Shown here piece after piece: positions 39,301 to 50,450 of a stretch of DNA of 64,000 nt. The stretch's first letter is position 1; each line of letters starts with the position of its first letter. Origin of the DNA: Phorcus lineatus (lineage: Eukaryota; Mollusca; Gastropoda; Trochida; Trochidae); contig OV121086.1 in the NCBI GenBank assembly GCA_921293015.1, forward strand, positions 40,813,402 to 40,877,401. Direction: 5' to 3'. Position numbers and translations under genes: made by a program. Below the pieces are notes generated by a model. That model was given only the letters and a program-made list of their open reading frames with translations. It ran no database searches and was not told the origin of the DNA.

Positions 39301-41624
39301 GCAATTCCAAAGTGTTAATGTTCAAAATTATCGTTCTTAACAGTCAATAGGTTATATACAACTTTCCATTAATGAAAAATCGCTGGCATAATGACTTACT
39401 TTTGAGATTATAAATGTGAACTCGTTTAATATTTGTTTTATCCGCAGTGGTAAGTGAAGATTTGTTTCTATTCGTTTTTGATGCCATAACCTAACCGATG
39501 TATAGACTTTTGTATTAATTGAAGTGAACAAATGTATGAAGAAGAATATAATTTCATCGATCTCATTTATTGGAATACTTTTGCTACAAGGGGTTCTTAA
39601 AATAAAATGGCTTAAATATGCATAATCAGAGATCAATATTTTCAATACATTTTTACATATGATTTGTACATTTAGCATACGATTCCTACCATCTTAACAA
39701 AAAAAGGACCTTACTATTTGAAGTACAGACAATACACTAAGCTAGGGCACTTCACATCGTTTGAGTAGTGTTGATAGAAAGAGCCGTATTAATTTGCAAG
39801 GTCAACTACGTCATTTTGACGGAGAAGTGACCATAAAATATCCCATAACCAGAAATAAGACCTTACTTTAAAAGGTCCATGATTGACATAAATAAATAAT
39901 ATATAATATTAATAAAGATAATAAATATATTGTAACTTTATGTTTCTTTGGATTCAGTTCCCAACAGTTTGGTTTTCATATACATGTATAGATATTACTT
40001 AAACCTACTCACAGCTTGATATTGATGTATAAATGAACATATATTGTGCATGCCGAGTTTATGTATGAGAATCATGTGAAACGATGTATTGATATCAAAC
40101 TTTTTATGTATGTCATGCCTGTACGAAACATATGGTAATAAAAAAATGAATGAGCTCATAACTAGTTGAATTCTTTTCGGACCATAAACATAATAAATAT
40201 ATTGTAACTTTATGATAAGTCGTTTACATTCGACCAAAGGATATATTGTCATAACCGATTGCGACTTATAAAACACTCAAGAACGTTTCCTTTCTCTCAT
40301 AAGACTTGGTAAGTTTACGAGTTTTTATAGACAAGACCGAAGATGGCCACTACACAGGATGCTATCTCAAAAAAATAAGGACATGACAATCCTTAAAAGG
40401 ATGACATCGGACATTTAACGTTCGTTTTTTACCACGGCAACTCGGAAGATGGGTGTGTACATAACAAATTTAGCTGGTACGGGTATATATGATTTTATCC
40501 CACTGAAATATTATATAGTTGAATACACACAATTGAACAAACATGCCGCTGTAAGGCACAAGTTGTAGGTAGAAGTATATCTATAGCTCAGGTAGATAAG
40601 GAAATCAAATACAGATTATTCAATCCCTTCGAAAAGATGCAAATGCTGTCTCCACACAGACGTTTCTATTACTCGGTTCCAATCATTGGGAAGCGCAAAA
40701 CCTCCTTATAACTACGGTCTGTCGTTTGGTTTCCAAAGACTAATAATTAACAGGAACCAATTTCAATTCACATCTGTAGAACTTTTAAATAAAAGTATTG
40801 TATGATTAATATTTTGAAATCGTCCTTTTCGCTGTTTTGAAAATCATTTACTCTTTTTAAATACATGGTTAAGAATAATGGTTCAACTGAACTATTATCG
40901 TCCCAGTGATAAGAAAACAAGATATACAGGATATACGTTGCCTTTTATCTGCGTTTGCCACAATACGACAAAGTGACATATAAGACATTTATTTCAAAAG
41001 TAAATCTACTGCCATATCATGTGATATGATAACTTTTGACCCTGCATGTCCAACAATACCCATCACAATATAACTTTATCGGCAGATTCCTTTGAAATGC
41101 AATGTCAGAATGAGACAGTTTGGCACCGAGACTATCTTTAAGTGTTATCGGTTTTTCTTTAATCAAAATAATGATGATATATTATCCTTGGACGTAATAA
41201 TTCATCATGTAAAATGCAAATACAAACGGGGTGTTGTATGAATGTACCTTCATGCCAAAATGTTGCCATAAGTCTAATTACAAGATAAACACCCATATTG
41301 ACTTTTTTAATTCAAATAGGCATTCAAATGTGATAGCGGCAATTAGGAGTTGTTCCCTAGTAGAAATGCTCAAAATTTGTAGTCAGTATGGTTAATGATT
41401 GGTTTTTTCCTGTCCAATTAATCGTTATGGCTAAGTTGAGTTCATTACTTTTCATTGAAGATTGAGTACTTATTATCAATGCATATCATAACGCTGTAAG
41501 TATTAATTACCTTATAATAATTATCATTGATATCGAATAAAAGTTATCTATAACTACATCAATGCTTTCCAATGTTGAATTTCAAATAACATTGAATTTG
41601 ATTTAACGAAAGAGAACGACGGTG
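39301..41624. other. No gene recognised; contains a short direct repeat pair
   Basis: A 25-bp exact direct repeat (ATAATAAATATATTGTAACT plus TTATG) lies at 39918-39942 and 40190-40214. Minus-strand frames at 39352-39678 and 39995-40276 are AT-rich and motif-free. Confidence 0.4.
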
Positions 41625-41760
41625 AAACTTGTTAATGAAACTATAATCAAATTAATGAAAAACATGTAAGTTTTGACATCACCTGTGTCTAAGATCAAAT
41701 GTAATCCCTTATAGCTCAAGGTAATAGAATCACTGTCACTTCATTTTGTGTTGCAACAAT
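41625..41760. repeat. Recurring block, copy 2
   Basis: AACTTGTTAATGAAACTATA, then TTTTGACATCACCTGTGTC, then GGTAATAGAATCACTGTCAC and TTGCAACAATTCAATAACCT, in the same order as in the copy at 43970. Confidence 0.6.
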
Positions 41761-41924
41761 TCAATAACCTGATCCTTTGTTAATTATAACAATGTTTCGG
41801 TGTGGTGGCAAGCCTCATAAGGTTTTATAATTTCGATTAAAATATTTAAGATTTACAAATAAAAATTCAAAATTGAAATTTATGTTAAATGAACTTTAAA
41901 ATGTTTGATACTTTTCAATTCAGT

Positions 41925-42010
41925 TAAGTGTGATTTGTGAATGAAACAATGATTAGAGTAATGTAGTATTGTATCAGCTCAAGTTTGACATCCATTGTGC
42001 CGATAATAAA
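41925..42010. repeat. Recurring block, copy 3
   Basis: AATGAAACAATGATTAGAGT, AATGTAGTATTGTATCAGCT and CAAGTTTGACATCCATTGTG match the copies at 43970 and 49105. Confidence 0.55.
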
Positions 42011-43386
42011 ATTCCTTCCTTTCAAACCAAGCTGATTGAACACTGCCGTCTCTTCTGCATTGTAATCACGTATCAATTGAATGTTTTGGTAAGCTTACTC
42101 TATTTTGTATGTTAAACAATGAGCAAAGCGGGTAGGAAAAAAAGATTTCTATTTCTTTTTATGATAGAGCAATATTTGAAAATGAAATATTTATTTAATC
42201 CACTATCAATGTCAACAGTGAATGTAATATGAATGATAGAAACTCAATTTTGTAGGGGGGAGTTGGGTTGCAGGATTGTCAGATAGAGCTATTAATTATT
42301 CATTTTATTTTCGAGAAGACAATATGTAAAGAATTTTTCATGTATTTATTTTAAGGTATCATGCAGAGATATGGCCAGTTTATCTAGAAATCACATTTGG
42401 CAATGCAAAAACATTTTGAAATGTCTATTCGTTTTGTTACAAAATCCCACATCAAGTTGTTACAAATAATACTCTAAGATATTGATTTAGATTTTGAAAT
42501 AGTGCATGTGTGAGACTGCTCTCTGCTATTACCATTGGAATGAATTGAATGTAAAGTTAAGGTAAATTCCATTCTTTTTTACATTGCCTGTCCAAGCCTT
42601 TCTCATACGATTCTGATAAGCAAGTTAGTTTCTTGAAAAACGAGGGCATTAATAAAATGACTTACCATTCATTCTTGCTAACAGCAAATTGTTGCTTATT
42701 ACGTTTGATACTATACTTATATAACAATTTGATATTTATATATTAAATGAGGAGTAAGAATTTACTCTCATTTGATTCAAACTTTGTACAAAAAAGCCTA
42801 ATCGTTTATGGATCAAATTATGCGCTTTATCTAGAGAGAGAATGTATAGTTGCTAGGATAATAATGTGAATATGTCATAATGGGGAAAAAGCGTTACATG
42901 ATTACCATTGCCAGTCGACAGTTTCTCTTCGGCACGGTAAACGCATCAGGCACGGTCATGTGAAAGCACAAATATATTGACCTTATAGAAAGAATGGGAA
43001 TTTGGAGGAATCCTTACTCAAGCCTCCGATGCTTGAGAAAAAGCTTTGGACTGATTTTATTTATCAGCACGATCTGTGTTTTCCACGTGGGTGGAATAAA
43101 GTAATTGAAACGTCTACATCGAATCACTTTACGGAAAATGGATTAACCCTAAAATCACAGACATATCTTTGTGTGTCAGAGAAGCAGACCAAAACACATT
43201 AATGTAACAGAGCGTATGTTCCATGAATTTCGTATGTGGCTGAAATAAAGCCACAGCATCATGTGAACTGGGTTAAGTTCAAATCGCCTCTCCAAAGATT
43301 ATTTATCTCTTAACTGCCAAAATTATGATATTTGTTGTGTCATCTATTAAAACGTTTCCGAAATTATGTTTGAGTCATTGGCGCGC

Positions 43387-43470
43387 GCCATTTTCCGGTT
43401 TTCGATCATAAATCTATTAATTTCGTTCCAGTTTGTTGTCATTCTGCTAATTGATAAATACTGATATGTA
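43387..43470 (+). mobile_element. Fragment sharing the Tc1-like transposase 3' tail
   Basis: GCCATTTTCCGGTTTTCGAT followed, after a variable stretch, by TTTGTTGTCATTCTGCTAAT and TGATAAA (43431-43458). Both blocks occur in the same order in the reverse complement of 45815-45876, at the 3' end of the Tc1-like transposase and the following non-coding DNA. So this is a relic of the same family. Confidence 0.6.
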
Positions 43471-43969
43471 AATGTTAAGAAAACACCATTATTTTTAGCT
43501 GAATTAATACCATGAACTTAATGAGATAAACTTTGACATATTTCATGATATTTGATCCAATCAACATTCGCTGTTTTGATTCATGCGTGTAGATATGGAG
43601 TTTAAATAACGAGTGATCACTTGTGTTGTTGCACGATTGGTCACCTTCTAATTAGTGTAAATATGGTTTATTTCGAAATTGTCAGATATGCAAGACGTTC
43701 TAATTTAATTTGAAGAAATGACTTATTATCTGTTTATTCATTATTTGAAATGACAACTTTATATACCGTGGTCCTCGTAAATAAGAAAAGATTGAAAAGG
43801 TATAGATGCAAATACTCTACTTTTTTCATTCAATGTCTCACACCATGTATCAACTTAAAATTCTGATTTGTTTTCTTTTTAGACTCTCTAATCAAAGTTT
43901 TTGTAACACTTTTCCGAAATGAAATTTATTCCATTTTGATTAAACTAAAAAAATATCAAATTGCTCCAG

Positions 43970-44110
43970 TGTATGTGACAGGTGTAACTTGTTAATGAAA
44001 CTCTAATAAGATTGATGTGGTACTTTATCAAATCAAGTTTGACATCGAATGTGCCTCGTATATAAACACATTAAAGTGAGATAGAAACACTGCCTCTTTT
44101 TTCTTAATCT
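43970..44110. repeat. Recurring block, copy 4
   Basis: TGTGACAGGTGTAACTTGTT, GATTGATGTGGTACTTTATC, AAATCAAGTTTGACATCGAA, TGTGCCTCGTATAT and GAGATAGAAACACTG. The closest partner is at 49105. On the minus strand it contains TTTATATACGAGG, a possible TATA-type sequence. Confidence 0.65.
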
Positions 44111-44863
44111 TTGTAGTATTGTTGTAATCATTCAATTACTTGCTGAAAGGCAAATGACAGTTAATCGCATTGCTTTGCTTGTAACCATTGCGAGTTTAAT
44201 TAGTTTTCTAAGAAAGAATTATGTCTTTCAGTGGAAGAAATAGATCGAGTGATCTATAAGTAGTTATAAATAAAGATATCCTTTAATTGTTGTAATCACA
44301 TCTCAAGCATTGAGTACCAGAAATAGAACTTATTACAGAAGGTTTGATGGTGAAATTATTCATTGTTAAATAAAAACTCAATGGCAAATTCTATGTGTTT
44401 GGACGATCTACATTTTCCACATGGTTGTAATGAAGAAATTGATATGTCTGCATCGAAACTACTTATAAGGCAAAACACCTATTTCAAAATCACTTAACCA
44501 TTTACTTGTCAATCAGACTTTACTTTTTTGATCACTTAAGCTTTATAATATGCATTTTTTAGAGTTAATTATAAAGTTTAAGCAGATATGATATTTAAAT
44601 GCCACTCAAACAATATATAATATTTTGTACAACAGTCGTATATAATTTTTATTTTTACATAAGGATTACAATGCATCTGTAAAAATATGAATGATAATTA
44701 AAATGTTAAATCTAATAAAGTAGAATCTGAAAAGAAAAAAGCTTCCAAAACCCAGGTAACATTGATACAACGAGAAATACGTTTCTTCCAAGGGGAGATC
44801 ACTCTCGAGTAATTATCGTCCTGGTCTCAAAGCTGAGTACTTTTCTAATCTGTATAGCAGATC

Positions 44864-45082
44864 ATGAATTTTTTTAAAACAATAAGAGATGAATTACCTT
44901 TTACCAATTATAATAAATGCTTGATGCTAACAAAGAACAATTATATTTACAAAAACCGTGGACATTTTTGCTTTAAACAATTTGTTTTTAATATCTTATT
45001 TCAGAGGACACGTGGGTTAAATTTTATATTGCTTCCAAAGCGTTTTACAATACTTATCAATAAAATAATAAACATCTTATAA
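44864..45082 (+). other. Unrecognised 72-codon frame
   Basis: An open frame with basic, hydrophobic AT-biased residues and no motif, inside duplication A and not conserved in B. Probably not a gene. Confidence 0.1.
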
Positions 45083-45536
45083 TTGCCATTAAACTTTTTA
45101 AGCAATGATCTCAGTCAGATCATAGCAGATGTGAAGAGTGTTTTCAAAACCTGTGAGGTCGTTATTCGATGATGGAAATGCTTTATGACAATATGACGAT
45201 TCGACTGTATAAATATAGTGTAATGTGGATAGTGTAATGTAGATATTGCTTATAAATATAATCTTTTAAAAATACAATGTCGACTGCGAGAGCCAGTTTT
45301 GAATGATGAACTACGTTATGTGGACACGTGTTTTGTGATCTTCTGTCAATGAGATTAATTCTGCCTAAAAATGATTCAAGTACAATAGCTTCATTACATC
45401 AAAGATAACACCAAACTTGTCTTACTATGTAGAATTATTGAACAAGCAGCTGGAGACCGCCAGTCTTCATGAATAATTGTTATCCATCTTCAAGAGTACA
45501 ACATGGAACGTTGTACTGAGCCTATCATATTTATTA

Positions 45537-46664
45537 ACTGAAGCACAAAAGAAACGTCACCGCATTTATTTCCACAATAACAAATGAACAAATACATATT
45601 TTTGAAAATGATTACTTTATTTGGAAAAAAAGATCAATTAGTCATCATGAATTAAAGTGGATAATCAAATCGAAGTCAGGAAATCCAATTCCTTAGCAAC
45701 TTGGTCCAAGGTGTATCATTGTCCGGTATTTGATCAACACGCACAATCACAAAAACATCAATCAAAGTGTCTAAAGACGTTTTTTTAATAGCGAGTGTGT
45801 CAAAGTTTATCAATTAGCAGAATGACAACAAATCTATCTATGTTATCGATCTATGATCGGAAACCGGAAAATGGCCCGAATGCAGGCTTGGACACGCCGC
45901 CTTGTTGATGAAGTAAGTCGACGTATGATATTCACGGGACCTCTTTGCCATTCTTCTTGGAGCAAAAAATTTACCCCGCCCTGGTTTTTTGAGGCGACTG
46001 ACGGTTGCTAATTTGGCGTACCAGGCAGTCCCACATGTGCTCAGGTGATCGTGCTGGCCATGGGAGGACGTTCACATAATGGGTGTTTAGAAAGTCTTTT
46101 ACATCGATGTTCATGCTTTAACGTCATGCCTTTGCGTTGTAGGTACGATCTGATATCTTGCAAACGTAATCCTCGGGATACGGTCATTCTGCTGACGGGC
46201 CGGAAAAATGCTGTCCTTGCTTATGTCGTCACTGATAGAAATCTGTTTCTGAGGGGAAGCAAGTGGTTGTCTCCCCGGTGGGTCGTTACTCTTGGTCGTC
46301 CACTCCTGGGCCTGTCAGACGTCCTTCCAGTCTGTCTGTAACGACTCACAAGCCAGAACTGTTCTTCTCGAACATCCCATAACTCTTGCAACGTTGGTCT
46401 GACTTGCTCGAATGTCAAACATCCCTATCGTATTTTCTCTCAGTTAAGGAGTCAAACGAGGCTTGTTCCCTGTTGATAACTGATTCAGCCACTGCTAAAA
46501 AACGAAGCTAGTTCGTGCAAAAATTCATTCAAAGTTACATTTTTTCGTACATGTGTAAAATGACCTTAGGCGATATGTATTTTCATTTTTTAAATGTCTG
46601 TGACATCTTTAAAATTGAAAAAAAAAATTAAAAAATGAGGTGACGTTTCTTTTGTGCTTCAGCA
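45537..46664 (-). mobile_element. Tc1/mariner-like transposon with perfect TIRs, defective
   Basis: A 24-bp exact inverted repeat, CTGAAGCACAAAAGAAACGT plus CACC, lies at 45538-45561 and in reverse complement at 46639-46662. TA dinucleotides at 45535-45536 and 46665-46666 fit the TA target duplication of this superfamily. The element is about 1.1 kb and carries a broken transposase on the minus strand. The duplicated segment at 50395-50430 appears to keep the unoccupied site (CCTTTATCGTCGGAATGAAT, against TTTATTA and TAGTTGGAATGAAA around the element). The insertion is therefore younger than the segmental duplication. Perfect TIRs around a dead gene suggest mobilisation in trans by an intact relative. 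Confidence 0.85.
45853..46470 (-). pseudogene. Tc1-like transposase, frameshifted with internal deletion
   Basis: The N-terminal helix-turn-helix region is split over two frames: ASQTNVARVMGCSRRTV, then SRYRQTGRTSDRPRSGRPRV and LRNRFLSVTT. The middle (first two catalytic Asp) is missing or unreadable. The C-terminal part reads WPARSPEHMWDCLVRQISN, lacking the usual DLSPI between SP and EH. It then shifts to NFLLQEEWQRGPVNIIRRLT and STRRRVQACIR. Family members have about 340 residues; roughly 200 codons remain. The EHMWD glutamate, third residue of the DDE triad, is kept. The product cannot be active. Confidence 0.85.
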
Positions 46665-47559
46665 TAGTTGGAATGAAATATGGTTGTCGTTATACAAGGC
46701 ACAACAACAAAAGAAATCATTGTTGATGGATATTACCTGATTTATCACGCAACAACATAAAATTACAAAATTAATTATTTCCAACAGAACAAAACGATGG
46801 ATTTTGCTTGTTTTTCTGCAATTTTATACGCTTGTTGTTTTCATTCAGCAATTATTTCACAAATTCATTCAAATAAATACTGAAAATAGATCAATAAGCA
46901 ATATAAATCAACTTATTTAACTCATTTCGCTTATTTCTGTACGCTATAAACTTGTCATTATGTAAGAACTAACGGAATCTGAAAATGTGACAATAAGCAA
47001 AATTCGATACTGATATGATCTGTATTTGTCAAGAAATTAATAGAAAGTGACTATTAAATGGAATAAACAAAGCTCTTCCTTCTGTACATGTGACAATAGA
47101 TATATACAATATTTTTTAAAAAGATGTGATGTCCATTTGATATTTGATTCCATGCAATACTTTGCAACAATATTCAAGGAAATGCATTTTGTGTTCATGC
47201 TTTATGTCTAATATGATATAAGTCACAGATTTTATATCATTTTATACCTTACCTGTCGGAAAAGGGATAAAGAAAAAAGGACAAACAAGCTTTCTTGAAT
47301 CCAACAATTTATTATAGCTTTCCTGAAGATCATATCATTCAATTTTGATAAAGGCTTTCTGGAAAATATAAAATTATGCATGTCTTCATTTGTAGTTTTC
47401 CACTCAAATATCTGCTTATGAAAACGAAATATTTTGAGAAATCATGTTTTAACTATATTTGATGTACAAATTTAAGTTGTTTCAGTATTATCGAATTGGG
47501 ACTTAAAAACTTCATCTTGTTGAAAAGACTGACATACAAAATAAGAATGGTTATAAGAA

Positions 47560-50450
47560 ATATTCACTATTCACCCCTCCAGTCCTCCAGAAAAACTCTG
47601 AGGAATTTTATTTGTCAGCACGATCTGTGTTTTCCACATGGATGGATTGAAGTAATTGGAAGTCTACATCCATAGTACGTTAGCATAGGGTTATCTATAG
47701 AGTCAATAGGCTTATTTTAGTGTCAGAGAATCGCATAAACGTTTCTACAGTGCGGTCCTGCGTGTTAACACTTAAATGTTGAATGTTGTTTAATTCCCTT
47801 AATTCTTTTTTTCCGTGCAAGTTTCTTTTACTTTACAAAACTTTCATTTTAGATCCTTTGATCGCTTGTGAATAGAATAAAAGAGACAATGACTTTAGTG
47901 ACGATCGTTCGTTTACAACACCTCTTTGATATGAAGTATTTCACCAATTTTTACGTCTTGTGAACAATTTTTTTGTATAAGAATCATACTTCATAAGGAT
48001 CGCAAATGTTTGGGCTATATCACCGTACATACAGAACAGAAAATTTTGTTACAAACATCTTTTTCAAGGGAACTGATTTCCAGTGGTAAAAATTTAACAG
48101 TTCTGTAATTGATAGATTTTTTTGTCAAATTGAACCTGGATGTATCATGGGTTATGTGACCTTTTGGATACCTTTAAATCAAATTGGCAAGCTGTTATAA
48201 CTGTCAGTCAGATTGTCATCTCAAAACCTTACATTTTCTCAGAATCATACTTTAATAGAGGCACCTGTTAGCTCTAGATACCCTCTTATGCGCTAGCGAG
48301 AGAAACTTTATCCTTTCATTGACATACGGTTACAGATAGGTCCTCCTGATAATAAAGTAACTAATATGTTAATGCATAAACTTGGTTAAATCAGGTTTAA
48401 TCTGCTTCTACAAAGGGGCCAACTTGAAGTTTCAATATGTTTTGTTGAGAGACCTTTTTGATAGAACAAAAGTTACTTTATTTACTTTCTTAATGATCAT
48501 ATTATTCCACTTTAACCATTACTGGGGAAGTCCAAAACCGTAATTCGAATTAAATATTCTTCAAAATTGTCTTTTCTATATATATTCATGACGTTGAATT
48601 TTCTTTGCTTTTGCCATGGCAACGAACATATGATCAAATCAAATGCATTTGAATAATCAAATGATACTGTATCAACTTTCAGTATGGCATTTTGAAATAT
48701 TTTTGATGAAAGGAGAAAAATGCATTGACTCACTTAATTGTGGTATGTGATACATCACTTTTTATCTGAAAAGGGTGAAGTCTTAAAAAGAAATAAAACT
48801 TGATATGCTTTTATAAAAATGTGCATGAACATTGTTTTTGTTTTCTAAAATGTTATATCGGTAAAGTAATGTGAGTAAACGACGATGCAAATATGATGTT
48901 GCATTTCCGTTCATTCATTTTGTGGAAAGATTTCTCCATTGAAGCTTATTTCTGTCAATCAGTGTGTGAGACGTGTATCAACTTTTAATTCTAAATTGGA
49001 TCTTATTACACTTTAAGCTTTATATTTCGAAAGTATTTTTCAAGAAACAATCGTCCATTTTCATTAATCTTTTTATAAAAGATCCCGAATGCAATTACCG
49101 CATGTGACTACTAAATGAAACAATGTGATTAATGTGGTACTCTTTCAAGCAAGCTTCGACACCCAAGGTGCCTCGGATATGAATACCTTGGAATCAAGGG
49201 TGATAGAATCGTTGTCATGGTTTTTATATTTGGCCAGTGGTGTTGCAATTATTTAATAACTTGTTATACAAATTTTTACTGAACCTACTTATATTTCTGA
49301 ATAATAAGCCAATTGATTGTGGTATGATTCGTACGCATATTCATATGAAATTACTTTTTATGTTTCTTTTAATACTGTGTTGTAATAAACCAAAGTAGTC
49401 AGGACGATTGAGGAACTAAGCAGGGTAGTGATTGATTTGAATTACATCCGTTCACTGATTTTATTTGCAATGTATCTGGGAACAAGGTTATAAAGTCAAA
49501 CTGAGAGTATGGATGTATGTGAAATAAATAAAACGGTCATTTATGCCGTCACTCGTTCTCAATGTATTTGTTTCATTCCCAAACAAAAATTATCATTAAT
49601 TCACAATTCAAACTAAAAAATTTTTTATAACAAATGCAACTATTAGCTCCTTTGAGAATGTACAACTGGGTTCAACTCAAACACTTAGAATTAAGATTTT
49701 TGTTCTATTGTTAAGTTACTCTTATGATCAGGCAATCCAAAATTTCTGAATATTAACATAACAGGACTAATATAATTTGCTGAGTTTTCATATCTTAGCA
49801 TTCTGTTACTTATTACAATATAGAGTGATAAACATGTACAATAGTAAGGATTGGGGTTGAACAAAGTGGGTGGAACATAGCGAGACTGTCAGACCAGTAT
49901 TTGTACCAGAAAACATCCGGGACAAAATATATTTGTTATAAGGATGGTGTTTGCAACATGGTTGCAATACAAAGGATTGAAAAGTCTGTCTCAAAATTAC
50001 CTCAAATCCATTGTATATACTCCCAAATCATTTAATTATATTCCATTCAATCGAACATCCCTCAGGGTTTATCACATTATATGGTGATATTTAAATGTTT
50101 TCACTAAGAAGTGTTGTCAATTCTGATTAACTCCTTTCTCCTGGTTTTCATTACAAACCATATTGTTTAAGGAAGAAAATTACGTATTGATATAATATAT
50201 ATTAAATAATGCCCTTTTATGCTAGAGAGATAAACGAAAAATTGCATTTGTCTATTTTTGTTCCTCAACAAAAGCTTCGTGACATCAAAGGTATCACCAT
50301 CGCGATCTCACATCATTTCAGCATTATTTAACAAGAAGACCATCAGTCTTAATGAAACAGCCCTATCTTTCTTCAAGAACACAGCATGCAACGTTGCACT
50401 AAGCGTATTACCTTTATCGTCGGAATGAATAAGGTTCCTTTTGTTGTGCG
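47560..50450. repeat. Segmental duplication B
   Basis: Partner of 42990-45534 plus 46665 onward, at an offset of about 4.6-5.1 kb. It lacks the Tc1-like insertion. The minus-strand frame 50496-50308 reads ITCFVLLSTFSASLTH, like a signal peptide, then LSATLHAVFLKKDRAVSLRL. Copy A has homologous DNA, but with stops and the transposon in the middle. This could be an exon of a duplicated gene family, but I recognise no domain. Confidence 0.65.
49105..49225. repeat. Recurring block, copy 5
   Basis: GTGACTACTAAATGAAACAA, AATGTGGTACTCTTTCAAGC, AAGCTTCGACACCCAAGGTG, CCTCGGATAT and AAGGGTGATAGAATCGTTGT follow the order of the copy at 43970. Confidence 0.6.

Larger units (their letters stand above)
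42990..45534. repeat. Segmental duplication A
   Basis: Colinear with 47560-50450. Anchors: TCAGCACGATCTGTGTTTTC (43064 and 47616), the recurring block (43970 and 49105), ACATCAAAGATAACACC (45398) against ACATCAAAGGTATCACC (50281), and AACGTTGTACTGAGCCTAT (45508) against AACGTTGCACTAAGCGTAT (50390). The homology resumes after the Tc1-like insertion at 46665. The frame at 43002-43202 is not preserved in B. A minus-strand frame in B (50308-50496) starts with a signal-peptide-like segment and may mark a decayed exon. Confidence 0.7.

Noticed and set aside
43002-43202. 66-residue frame in segmental copy A
   Set aside because: The homologous DNA in copy B (47560-47735) does not preserve the frame.
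46045-46341. 98-residue plus-strand frame
   Set aside because: It is antisense to the recognisable Tc1-like transposase.
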